Origin: Planctomycetota bacterium
Lineage (GTDB): Bacteria > Planctomycetota > UBA1135 > GCA-002748355
Length of the DNA: 39,584 nt
Reading direction: 5' to 3'
Assembly: GCA_002685965.1 (NCBI GenBank)
Contig: NYZE01000076.1
Coordinates: forward strand, 1-39,584
Positions 11,414 through 20,753 of the stretch are shown here, in pieces. Position numbers and translations under genes: made by a program. Every line of letters starts with the position of its first letter. The first letter of the stretch is position 1. The notes beneath the pieces are model-generated. The model did not search any database and was not told the DNA's origin. It saw only the letters and a program-made list of their open reading frames with translations.

Positions 11414-12939
11414 TGTCGATGACCACGCTCCCGCTCGTACTGCAAGACCATCAAGCAGAGATCAAGGAGTTGGCGTGCGCTTACGGCCTCGACGCGTACG
11501 AGACCATCTTCGAGATGGTCGACTACGACGAGATGAACATGATCGCCGCGTATGGCGGTTTCCCGACCCGCTATCCGCACTGGCGGTTCGGTATGGAATA
11601 CGAGCAGCTCTCCAAGAGCTACACGTACGGTCTGTCCAAGATCTACGAACTCGTGATCAACAATGACCCGTGCTACGCCTACTTGATGCGATCGAACAGC
11701 CTGACGGACCAGAAGCTCGTCATGGCGCACGTCTACGGCCACTGCGACTTCTTCAAGAACAACTATTGGTTCTCGAAGACGAACCGAAAGATGATGGATG
11801 TGATGGCCAACCACGGCACGCGCATCCGTGGTTACATGGATCGCTACGGGGTTGGCCTGGTCGAGGACTTCATCGACGCGATCCATTCGCTCGACAACCT
11901 GATCGATCCGCACAGTCGTTACATCGAGCGATCGCGCGCCGACCAGGGCGATTCGCAGAGCGATGGCGAAGTCCCGCGCATGCGCGCGAAGGACTACATG
12001 GATCGTTACATCAATCCACCCGCCTACCTCGAAGAGCAGAAGCAAAAGCTCGCCGCGGAAAACAAGCCGTCGCAGCACTTCCCGGCCGATCCAGCGCGCG
12101 ACGTCCTCGGCTTCCTGCTTGAGTGCGCGCCGCTAGAACGGTGGCAGCAGGACGTGCTCGCGATGCTGCGCGAAGAGGCCTACTACTTCGTGCCCCAGGC
12201 GATGACCAAGATCATGAACGAGGGCTGGGCGGTCTACTGGCACTCGACAATGATGTGCCGCCACCTGTGCGAGCCGGAAGAGATCATCACCTACTGCGAC
12301 CACCACTCCGGCACACTCGGTAGTCGTCCCGGCCAGATCAACCCGTACAAGCTCGGCGTCGAACTGTTCCGCGACATTGAGAACCGTTGGGACAAGGGCA
12401 AGTTTGGCATCGACTACCAGCGTCTCGAGGACGCCGACGAGCGTCGTCGCTTCGACCGCGGCGTCGGCCTCGGCCGCGAGAAGATCTTCGAAGTACGGCG
12501 CGACTACAACGACGTGACGTTCATCGATGACTACCTCAATGCCGAGTTCGCCGAAGACCAGAAGCTGTTCGTGTACGGCTTCAACGAGCGCACGGGTCAG
12601 TACGAGGTCGTCGACCGCGATTGGCGCAAGGTGAAGGAGCAGTTGCTGTGGTCGTTGACCAACTTCGGCCAGCCACGCATCAGCGTCGTCGATGCCAACT
12701 ACAAGAACCGTGGCGAACTCTACCTCTATCACGACTGGGGTGGCGTCGACCTGCAGTTACGGGAGGCGGCGCAGACCCTCAAGTCCGTCCACGCGATGTG
12801 GACCCGCCCGGTCCACGTCGAGACCCGCGAAGAGGGTCAGGGTCGGCTGCTCACCTATGACGGCGATGAGATCAAGTTTCGCGAGCTGACGCCATCGGAC
12901 GACGCGCTCGCCGTGGGGCAAGAACCCGACAAGGATTGA
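11410..12939 (+). CDS. spoVR: SpoVR-family protein
   Basis: [55 protein letters not shown] overlap with yeaH. Confidence 0.95.
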   Translation: MMSMTTLPLVLQDHQAEIKELACAYGLDAYETIFEMVDYDEMNMIAAYGGFPTRYPHWRFGMEYEQLSKSYTYGLSKIYELVINNDPCYAYLMRSNSLTDQKLVMAHVYGHCDFFKNNYWFSKTNRKMMDVMANHGTRIRGYMDRYGVGLVEDFIDAIHSLDNLIDPHSRYIERSRADQGDSQSDGEVPRMRAKDYMDRYINPPAYLEEQKQKLAAENKPSQHFPADPARDVLGFLLECAPLERWQQDVLAMLREEAYYFVPQAMTKIMNEGWAVYWHSTMMCRHLCEPEEIITYCDHHSGTLGSRPGQINPYKLGVELFRDIENRWDKGKFGIDYQRLEDADERRRFDRGVGLGREKIFEVRRDYNDVTFIDDYLNAEFAEDQKLFVYGFNERTGQYEVVDRDWRKVKEQLLWSLTNFGQPRISVVDANYKNRGELYLYHDWGGVDLQLREAAQTLKSVHAMWTRPVHVETREEGQGRLLTYDGDEIKFRELTPSDDALAVGQEPDKD

Positions 12940-12947
12940 CGGACCCT

Positions 12948-12982
12948 CGTTGGTCAGCGCTGTCTGACACCGTTGACCAACG
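12948..12982. terminator. Inverted repeat between convergent genes, possible bidirectional terminator
   Basis: CGTTGGTCA ... TGACCAACG, perfect 9-bp arms, just after the spoVR stop and before the convergent HAD gene. Confidence 0.45.
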
Positions 12983-13030
12983 AAACGGTCAGGCGCCATG
13001 TCAGGACGGCAGGGTCGTCCGTGTCGACGG

Positions 13031-13613
13031 TCACCGCGTCAGGGAGACCTCGTACTTCGAGATCCTGCGAATGGCCGTGTCGAAGTTCGGCTCGCGGAAG
13101 TGTGCTCCGGCGATGTATTCGCCGTCGCGGCCAGCCTCGCCGGTGTTGATGACGATCGTGCCGAGGCCGGCGCGGGAGCCGGCGAGGACGTCACTCGAGG
13201 TGTCGCCGATGATCCACGAGCGGCGCAGATTCAGGTCGAACTCTTGCTCGGCCATCTTGAACATGCCGATGTTCGGCTTACGGAACACCGACTCCTTGCG
13301 CCAGCGTCCCTTGCCCTTCGGGTGGTAGAGGCAGGCGTAGAACTTCCGCAGCGGCAGCTGTTGCGCTTCGAAGGCCTGGAGCACGGCTTCCTGGAAGCGC
13401 TTGAAGTCTCGTTCGCGCAGGCGGCCATCGGCGACACCTGGTTGGTTGGTGGCGATGAAGATGTCCATGCGCCGTGAGTCGATCCGGTGCAGGGCTTCGA
13501 GCGCGCCCTCGTAGAAGCGCGGTCGGGCGTAGTCCTCCCGGTCGGTCCACGGTTGCACCAGAATGCCGTGCAGGTCAAAGAAGATGGCTTGCCGTATTCC
13601 GCCCTTTGCCACG
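13031..13613 (-). CDS. HAD-superfamily HisB/GmhB-like phosphatase homologue with altered DxD
   Basis: GTG start preceded by GGAGG. IFFDLHGILVQPW (motif I), ATNQPG (II), FRKPNIGMF (III), IIGDTSSDVLAG (IV). Confidence 0.8.
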
Positions 13614-13636
13614 TTCGTTCCTCCGAGCCCCGATGG

Positions 13637-13672
13637 GGTTGCTGCCTGGGTTGCTGCCTGGGTTACTGCTGG
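13637..13672. repeat. 12-nt tandem repeat GGGTTGCTGCCT, about 3 copies (last imperfect)
   Basis: gggttgctgcct gggttgctgcct gggttactgctg upstream of the HAD gene start. Confidence 0.75.
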
Positions 13673-13847
13673 GGTTCCAGCGCGGAGTCTCGATCGGCCC
13701 GATGGCGCGGACCCTTGAGGATCGGGGAAGATTTCCAGACTGCGGCCTGAGCCGGATAAGCTGGCCGTGGCCAAGCAAGCACGGCTGTCACATGGATACG
13801 ACCGAGGATTCAGGTGCGCTGCCTGCATGGGACCGCTGGTCCCATCG

Positions 13848-15140
13848 GTGAGCGAACGGGCGAGGACGTTCGACGGGATCTACGCGCACGCAACGCCCCG
13901 TGGAGTGGGCGCTCGTAGCGTCTTTCGCCTGTCCGGCGATCGGGTGCTGGATGTGGCCGGCGGGCTGGCGTGCTGTGATCTCGCGACCGAGCGTGCCGCA
14001 CGCGAGGGCGAGCTACAGCTGGGGGAAGGACGCGTCACCCTGCCGTGCAGCATGCTCGTGTTTCCTGCGCCGGCCTCCTACACGGGCGAGGACGTCGTCG
14101 AGTTGCACACGATCTCGTCGCCGGCGGTCGTCGAGCTCATCGCCGAGAGCCTCGAGGCGGCCGGGCTGCGCCCCGCGACGCCGGGTGAGTTCACCCGTCG
14201 CGCCTTCCAGAACGGCAAGCTCGAGCTCGACCAGGCCGAGGCTGTCATTGCCGTGATCGGCGCGCGCGATGCGACGAGCCTGCAGTGCGCCGAGGATCTA
14301 CTGCACACGAAGACATCGCGCACGAGCAGACACCGGCGCGCGCTGCTCGAGGTTTTGTCGGTGCTCGAGAGCGGCCTCGACTTCGAGAGTGGCGATACCG
14401 GCGAGGTAGATCCCTCCATGTGGCGGCCGCAGCTCGAACAGGTCTGCGCCGAGCTGGGCGACGCCGTCGGGCGCGAGTCGGCGAAGCCGTCAGGCTTGCC
14501 ATCCTTCCTGCTGCTTGGACCGCCCAACGCGGGCAAGACGAGCCTGTGGAACGCACTCGCGGACGGCGCCGGTTTCGGCATCGTCTCCGACGTGGCAGGC
14601 ACCACCCGCGATGTCCGCTGGGCCGCCTGTGACGGCGGTCGCTACCGTCTCGGCGACGCGCCGGGCCGCGCCCACGGCTGGGAGCGGGACGCTGCCGAGC
14701 AGGAGCTGAAGATCCTGCGCCAGGAGCTCGCGCTGGTGGACGGCTACTGCTGGGTCGAGTCGTGCTGCGCCACCCCGCGCGGCGCGCCGGAGGCCCTCGG
14801 CGCGCCCGCCCTCGTGGTTCAGAGCAAGAGAGACCTGGCCCTCTTCGAGGTCGATGGGCTCGGTTGCTCGGTCCGAACCGGCCACGGTATGGAAGCGCTG
14901 CGCGCCGAACTCGCCGCGCTCGGTGCCCGCAGCGCTTGGGCCGCCGAATGGGAGACCGGCATGCACGCCCGCCTCGCCGCCGCTCACGCCGCCGTCGTCC
15001 GCGCCCTTGATCGCAGCGAGCCCGAGTGCATCGCCGCCGACCTGCGCGAGTCGGTCGCCGCACTCGAGCCCATGGATGCGACGCGGGTGCCCGAGGAAGT
15101 GCTGGACCGGGTGTTCTCAGGCTTCTGCATCGGCAAATAA
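13848..15140 (+). CDS. mnmE: MnmE/TrmE-like tRNA modification GTPase, divergent
   Basis: YTGEDVVELH, ATPGEFTRRAFQNGKLELDQAEAV, GPPNAGKTSLWNAL, DVAGTTRDV, C-terminal FCIGK. Start uncertain (13767, 13827 or GTG 13848). Confidence 0.85.
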   Translation: MSERARTFDGIYAHATPRGVGARSVFRLSGDRVLDVAGGLACCDLATERAAREGELQLGEGRVTLPCSMLVFPAPASYTGEDVVELHTISSPAVVELIAESLEAAGLRPATPGEFTRRAFQNGKLELDQAEAVIAVIGARDATSLQCAEDLLHTKTSRTSRHRRALLEVLSVLESGLDFESGDTGEVDPSMWRPQLEQVCAELGDAVGRESAKPSGLPSFLLLGPPNAGKTSLWNALADGAGFGIVSDVAGTTRDVRWAACDGGRYRLGDAPGRAHGWERDAAEQELKILRQELALVDGYCWVESCCATPRGAPEALGAPALVVQSKRDLALFEVDGLGCSVRTGHGMEALRAELAALGARSAWAAEWETGMHARLAAAHAAVVRALDRSEPECIAADLRESVAALEPMDATRVPEEVLDRVFSGFCIGK

Positions 15141-15211
15141 GCCGGCGCACGCAGGTAGACCGGGACGTCTAGCTAACGTCGCAACTCGCTGAAACGCAGT
15201 CGCTTGGCTCC

Positions 15212-15256
15212 ATTTCCACTGCTATCATCCACAGCGCTTCCACAGGGTTTTCCACC
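15212..15256 (+). promoter_or_regulatory. Cluster of four DnaA-box-like TCCAC sites
   Basis: atTTCCACt, tcATCCACA, gcTTCCACA, ttTTCCACC with core spacings of 13, 11 and 12 nt. All are imperfect relative to TTATNCACA. Confidence 0.3.
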
Positions 15257-15363
15257 GTCAGGTTTTCAGGGAAAGCCCTCGGGAGCGCCGGTTGGGCGGC
15301 AGGCAGGGCGGAAAAGCGGCGGCCTTACCGGTGCGGCTTTCGCACACCCCGGGGTTTGACTGC

Positions 15364-15864
15364 ATGCGATGTCCCTACTGCAAGGCGGACAACGACCGCG
15401 TCGTAGACACGCGGTCTGCGGCCGATTCCTTTTCGATTCGTCGCCGCAGGCAGTGTGTTCCCTGTGGCCGTCGCTTCACGACCTACGAGAAGGTCGAAGC
15501 GGCATCGCTGTTCGTGATCAAGAAAGACGGCTTGCGGATCGCGTTCGATCGCGAAAAGATCTGCGACGGTTTGTTCCGAGCATGCCACAAGCGTCCCGTA
15601 TCCAAGGAGCAGGTCGAGTCGATCGTCGACCGTGTTGAGCGGCAGTGCGGTGAAGCATTCGATCGCGAGGTGCCGACGTCGATGATCGGCAATCTTGTGA
15701 TGCGTGAGTTGCGTAACCTCGACCAGGTTGCTTATGTGCGATTCGCGTCGGTGTATCGGGAGTTCAAGGACGTGTCGCAGTTTTTGGAGGAGCTGCGACC
15801 CATGCTTGAGAAGCACATGAAGCTCGAGGATGAAAATGGGGGGGAGGTCGGGCGGGCCCAATGA
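15364..15864 (+). CDS. nrdR: Transcriptional repressor NrdR
   Basis: MRCPYCKADNDRVVDTRSAADSFSIRRRRQCVPCGRRFTTYEKVE zinc ribbon followed by an ATP-cone. Confidence 0.95.
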   Translation: MRCPYCKADNDRVVDTRSAADSFSIRRRRQCVPCGRRFTTYEKVEAASLFVIKKDGLRIAFDREKICDGLFRACHKRPVSKEQVESIVDRVERQCGEAFDREVPTSMIGNLVMRELRNLDQVAYVRFASVYREFKDVSQFLEELRPMLEKHMKLEDENGGEVGRAQ

Positions 15865-18800
15865 GACTGAAGCGACTCACGCTACAAGGGTTCAAGTCGT
15901 TCGCTGACCGGACGGACTTCGATTTCGACGCCGGCTTGAGTGGCGTTGTCGGTCCGAACGGCTGCGGCAAGTCGAACGTCGTTGACGCGATGAAATGGGT
16001 GCTCGGCGACCAACGGCCGAGTAGTCAGCGCGGCAGCGAGATGATGGACGTTGTCTTCCATGGTGCCGAGGGGCGTCCCGCGATGGGGCACGCCGAGGTG
16101 CTCATGGTGCTGGAACACGACCCGAAATCGGATGGTGCGGGCGACGCCCGCGTCGAGACGACCGTCGGCCGACGACTGTTCCGGTCCGGCGAGAGCGAGT
16201 ATCTGCTCAACGACCGCGTCGTACGTCTCAAGGACGTGCGTGAGGCGATGCTCGATACGGGTCTCGGAGTCGGCGCTTACTCGGTCATGGAGCAGGGCAA
16301 GATCGACGCGGTCCTGTCGCAGAACCCGGACGAGCGTCGTTCGATTTTCGACGAGGCCGCCGGGATCAGTCGCTACAAGCTGCGCCGCAAGGAAGCACTG
16401 CACCGCCTCGACAAGACCGGGCTCAACCTCGCGCGGGTGCAAGACCTGCGCCAGGAGAAGGCGACCCGCGTTCGTTCGCTCAAGATCCAAGCGACGCGCG
16501 CGCGTAGCTACCGCGAGACGCGCGAGCGACTCATGGCGCTAGATGTCGCCGTTGCCTTCGTGGACTCGGGCGAGCTGCGCGTTCGTATCGACCAGCTCGA
16601 TGCGGATCTGGAACACGTGGAGCAGCGGGTCGAGTCGTTGACCGCCGACAAGGATCGTGCGCGCGCCGACCTCATCGAGGTCGAGACCCAAGCGCGGTCG
16701 CTGGGCGACCGCCAGGGCGAGTTGCGGGATAGTGCCGTCGCGCTGCGCGGCGAAGAGCGGAGTCGTCGCGAGGCTACGGAGCGGGGCGTGCAAGAGGTCG
16801 AGCGGCTCACCCAGGCCGGCGCTCGGGCGGCGGAAGAGCACGAGCGGGTCGGCGAATCGCTGAACGGCGCGGTTGCCGATCTTGAGGCACTGAAGCGGCA
16901 GCACGACGAGGTCGCGAAGTCGTTTCCGGCCACAGCAACGGTGCTGGAAGAGAAGACGCGCCAGGCACACGAAGCGCGGCGGCTGTTCCGTCAGACGCAT
17001 GAAGAGCGCGAGGACGTGCGTGGTCGGCTGCTCGAGGCGATGCAAGGGCGCACACGCGCGCGCAATCGCGTGCGCGACGAAGAACTCGCTGACCGTGGGT
17101 TCGTGGCGCGGCGTGAGCGGTTGCAGCGTCAGCGCGACGATCTCGGGGCGCGCCTCGCCACGAGTGTGACCGAAGGCGAGGCCGAGCGGGCCGACGTTGC
17201 CGCGCTGGGCCTTCGTGCAGCGCGCGTTGCCGACATGCAGCGCGACCATGCGACGCGAGTCGATGAGGGCGAACGCCAGCGCGACGAGCTCCTGCAACGC
17301 CGGCACGAGTTGGCCAGCGAGCGCTCTTCGATCGGCTCCCAGCTCAAGCTGCTCGATGAGCTGGAGACTTCGCACACGGGGCTCGATGAGGCCGCGCGTG
17401 AGCTCCTGGCCTCCGACCGCGTTGTCAGTCGACTGGTCGAACGCATCCGCTGCTCGCTCGAGGTTGGCCCCGCCGTCGAGGCCGTGCTCGGACAGCGAGT
17501 GCACGGGCTGCTCATCGAGGACTTCGATCGCATCGCCACGGCGTTGGATGAGCTGGCGGCGCGCAAGGGTGGCGGTCAGCTTGCGCTGATCGATGTCGGT
17601 CGCACGCCGGACGGCAACCCGCCGCCGGCAAGCGGAGCGCCGCCATCGGCCGCTGACGTCAAGCCGACGGGTCGGCCGTTGATGGACTACTTGCGCTGCC
17701 CCGAGCCGGTGCACGGGTTGTTACAGGACGCGCTGCGTGGCGTCGTGTTGGTGCCCGACCTGGGTGCGGCGCGCACGCTGCGCGCGACGGCCTATCCGCC
17801 GCGCGTGATCGTGACCCTGCGCGGCGAAGTTCTTGACGGGGCATGGGTCTCGGCCGGCGTCGTCGAACCCGCCGCCGGACTGTTGCAGCGTCGTAGCAAT
17901 CTCGAGCGTCTGCGCGCCAAGCAGATTGCAGTCGACGTGCGCATTCAGAAGGCGACCGGTCAGGCCGCTTCACTCGACTCGGTGCGCGAACGGCGACTCG
18001 TGCAGCGGGTTCGGCTCGAGCGTGCCCGGGACGCGTTGTCCGAGAAGTGCACAGGCCTGGAGCATCGCCTCAAGGCACGCGAGTCGCGGGAGCGCGAGCT
18101 GGCGACGGAGTGCGAGGACGTGCAGGCGGAGTTCGACGAACTGTCCGCGGAGCGCATCGGCTGCAAGGTGCGCATGATGGCGCCGCTGATCGACAGCTGG
18201 TTACTCGAGCGCAAGGAGGCCGGACTCGAAGTTCGGCAGCGCGATCTCAACACTCGTCTGACCGAGCGTGATCGGCAGGTGCACGACACGCAGGACATCC
18301 TGTCCTCTTTCCAGTCGAAGAAGGCCAGCCTCGAAGCCGAGCTCGAAGGGTTGGTCGAGCGACGCGATCTGCTGGCGAACAGCGTTGCCGAGCTGCGCAG
18401 TCGTCATCAGGGTCTCGCCGACGAGGTCGAGGCTGCCGCCAGCGAGCGCTCGACGCTGGAGACGCGCATCGCCGCGTGGGCCGCCGAGATCGCCGATCTG
18501 TCGTGTCGTGCGGCCTTCCTCGAGGACCTGAACGAGCAAGTTGCCGACAGCACGCGCGAGTTGGCGCGCGAAGTCGAGCAGCAGCACGAGAAAGCCGAAG
18601 CGGCGGACGAAGACCTGCTGCGCGCACGCGACGAGCGCTCGGAGGCGATGCTGGCGCAGCGCGAAGCGGCGGTGCACCTCGACGGCATCGACGTGCGGAT
18701 CGCTGAGACGTGGCAGCTGGAACTCAGTCGCTTGCGCGGTGAGATCAGCGGGCGTGGGTTGTGGGGTCATGGCGATGTGGAAGGGCCACCGCCTCCAGAA

Positions 18801-19682
18801 GGACCTGTGCGTGAGGTGCTGCTCGACGGTTGGATTCAGGGTCCGCCGCTGCCGCCTGACTACTGGAAGACCGAGGACGAGCTGCCTCGACTCTGGGAGT
18901 CCGAGGAGTTCGCGCGTGAATCGGCCGGGCAGGAGATCGAGCTGCTCAAGACCCGCATGGGGCGTATGGGTGCGGTCAACCCGCGCGCGGAGCACGAACT
19001 GCACGAGACGCAGGCGGAGTTCGTGCAACTGGAGCGCGACTGCATCGACCTCGAGGAGGCGCGCAAGCAGCTGATCGAGGCCATCAAGACCATCAACGCC
19101 GAATCGCGCATCCTGTTCGAGGAGACCTTCGAGGCAGCCCGTTGCAACTTCCAAGAGATCTTCCGCAAGCTGTTCCAGGGCGGTCGTGCCGATATGCAGT
19201 TGATCGAGTCGGACGATCCGCTTGACGCTGGCATCGACATCTTCGCGAGGCCGCCGGGCAAGGAGTTGCGGTCGATCCGGCTGTTGTCGGGCGGTGAGCG
19301 CAGCTTGACCGCGCTGGCGATCCTGTTTGCGGTGTTCCAGGTGCGTCCTTCGCCGTTCTGTATCCTCGACGAGGTCGATGCTGCGCTCGACGACGCGAAC
19401 GTCGAACGCTTCCTCCGTGTGCTCTCCGAGTTCGCGAAGGACACGCAGTTCATCGTCGTGACCCACCACAAGCGCACGATGGAGGAGTGCCGCGTGCTCT
19501 ACGGCGTCACGATGCCGCGCCGCGGCATCTCGACTCGTATGTCGGTCAGCCTCGAGCAGGTCGAGACTGGCGAGGTCGACGACGTGCTCGAGGTGAAGAG
19601 TGTCGGGCTTGGGCGTGCCGAGGCCGAGGGGCTTCGGGCTGGGCCTGGGCGCATCGTCGTGCCGAGCGCCGAGCCGGTGTAG
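15861..19682 (+). CDS. smc: Chromosome partition protein SMC
   Basis: LTLQGFKSFADRTDFDF..GVVGPNGCGKSNVVDAMKWVLGDQ; coiled coils and hinge; C-terminal LLSGGERSLTALAILFAVFQVRPSPFCILDEVDAALDDANVERF. ATGA overlap with nrdR. Confidence 0.97.
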   Translation: MRLKRLTLQGFKSFADRTDFDFDAGLSGVVGPNGCGKSNVVDAMKWVLGDQRPSSQRGSEMMDVVFHGAEGRPAMGHAEVLMVLEHDPKSDGAGDARVETTVGRRLFRSGESEYLLNDRVVRLKDVREAMLDTGLGVGAYSVMEQGKIDAVLSQNPDERRSIFDEAAGISRYKLRRKEALHRLDKTGLNLARVQDLRQEKATRVRSLKIQATRARSYRETRERLMALDVAVAFVDSGELRVRIDQLDADLEHVEQRVESLTADKDRARADLIEVETQARSLGDRQGELRDSAVALRGEERSRREATERGVQEVERLTQAGARAAEEHERVGESLNGAVADLEALKRQHDEVAKSFPATATVLEEKTRQAHEARRLFRQTHEEREDVRGRLLEAMQGRTRARNRVRDEELADRGFVARRERLQRQRDDLGARLATSVTEGEAERADVAALGLRAARVADMQRDHATRVDEGERQRDELLQRRHELASERSSIGSQLKLLDELETSHTGLDEAARELLASDRVVSRLVERIRCSLEVGPAVEAVLGQRVHGLLIEDFDRIATALDELAARKGGGQLALIDVGRTPDGNPPPASGAPPSAADVKPTGRPLMDYLRCPEPVHGLLQDALRGVVLVPDLGAARTLRATAYPPRVIVTLRGEVLDGAWVSAGVVEPAAGLLQRRSNLERLRAKQIAVDVRIQKATGQAASLDSVRERRLVQRVRLERARDALSEKCTGLEHRLKARESRERELATECEDVQAEFDELSAERIGCKVRMMAPLIDSWLLERKEAGLEVRQRDLNTRLTERDRQVHDTQDILSSFQSKKASLEAELEGLVERRDLLANSVAELRSRHQGLADEVEAAASERSTLETRIAAWAAEIADLSCRAAFLEDLNEQVADSTRELAREVEQQHEKAEAADEDLLRARDERSEAMLAQREAAVHLDGIDVRIAETWQLELSRLRGEISGRGLWGHGDVEGPPPPEGPVREVLLDGWIQGPPLPPDYWKTEDELPRLWESEEFARESAGQEIELLKTRMGRMGAVNPRAEHELHETQAEFVQLERDCIDLEEARKQLIEAIKTINAESRILFEETFEAARCNFQEIFRKLFQGGRADMQLIESDDPLDAGIDIFARPPGKELRSIRLLSGGERSLTALAILFAVFQVRPSPFCILDEVDAALDDANVERFLRVLSEFAKDTQFIVVTHHKRTMEECRVLYGVTMPRRGISTRMSVSLEQVETGEVDDVLEVKSVGLGRAEAEGLRAGPGRIVVPSAEPV

Positions 19683-19873
19683 CTCCAAGTGGGGTGAGCC
19701 CAAGGTAGGCCACAGATCTTTCGGGCCCTCCTTACCGCTGACCGCTTCGCTCAGGGCTGCGCTCCCTCGGTGGGGCCCTCGCTTTGCATTTGTCGGCTCG
19801 CCTTCTTCTGGAGGTGTCTGTCAGCGGAGCACATGACTGCAAGGCATACACACCATGCTCTTGGCTCGACCCA

Positions 19874-20704
19874 CTACGCCCGCACGAGTTCGGGCGTGTA
19901 TTCGGCGAGGCGGTCGGCCATGACTTCGAAGGCTTGCGGCGACGAGTCGACGAGGAGAAAGTCCCGGCCGAGCTTGGCGGCGGCTTCGCCGGTGGTGCCG
20001 CTGCCGGCGAAGAAGTCGAGCACGAGTTCGCCGGGATTGGTGTGGACCTTGAGGATGCGTTCGAGGATGGCGATCGGTTTCTGGGTCGCGTAGCCGGTCT
20101 TCTCCTTGCCGGTGGGGCTGACGATCGTGTGCCACCAGACGTCGGTCGGGGTCTTGCCGCGGGCGGCTTTCTCGGGGCCGACGAGGCCGGGCGCCATGTA
20201 GGGGATGCGTTCCATCTCGTCGTAGTGGAACGTGTAGTCGTTCGGGTCCTTGGCGTACCAGAGCAGGCTGTCGTGTTTGGCCGACCAGCGTCTCGTGCTG
20301 CGGCCGCCGTAGTCGTAGGCCCAGATGATCTCGTTCATGAAGCTCTGGCGGCCGAACAACTCGTCGAGCCAGACCTTGCAGTAGTGCACCTCGCGGTAAT
20401 CGATGTGCAGGTAGAGGCTTCCGGTGGGCTTCAGGACGCGGCGGGCCTGCTCGAGGCGAGGCTGGAGAAAGGCCTGATAGTCGTCGAAGCGGTCAGCGAA
20501 ACCGGACTCACTGACTGCGGTCGTCTTGTAGGTGTGGCCCTGGAAGCCCACCCGGTCACCGGAGGCGGCGCGCTCGGTCTTGACGCAGGTTCGCTGTTGC
20601 CTCTTGCCCGTGTGGAACGGGGGATCGATGTAGATGAAGTCGATCGAGCCGTCGTCGATCTGGCCGAGCACCGTGAGATTGTCGTCGAGAACGACCCTGC
20701 GCAT
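19874..20704 (-). CDS. Beta-class site-specific DNA methyltransferase
   Basis: FIYIDPPFHTGKRQ near the N-terminus and TQKPIAILERILKVHTNPGELVLDFFAGSGTTGEAAAKLGRDFLLVD near the C-terminus. Start MRRVVLDDNL at 20704. Confidence 0.9.
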   Translation of the reverse strand: MRRVVLDDNLTVLGQIDDGSIDFIYIDPPFHTGKRQQRTCVKTERAASGDRVGFQGHTYKTTAVSESGFADRFDDYQAFLQPRLEQARRVLKPTGSLYLHIDYREVHYCKVWLDELFGRQSFMNEIIWAYDYGGRSTRRWSAKHDSLLWYAKDPNDYTFHYDEMERIPYMAPGLVGPEKAARGKTPTDVWWHTIVSPTGKEKTGYATQKPIAILERILKVHTNPGELVLDFFAGSGTTGEAAAKLGRDFLLVDSSPQAFEVMADRLAEYTPELVRA

Positions 20705-20753
20705 GGATGGCGATGCTACCGATCCGAGGCCGAGCCGGTACGATCCAGACGCT

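Noticed and set aside
18201-19703. 500-aa minus-strand ORF opposite smc, and similar antisense ORFs at 7622-8746, 11293-12078, 16539-17714 and 23735-24691
   Set aside because: All are antisense to well-supported conserved genes and show biased shadow-ORF composition.
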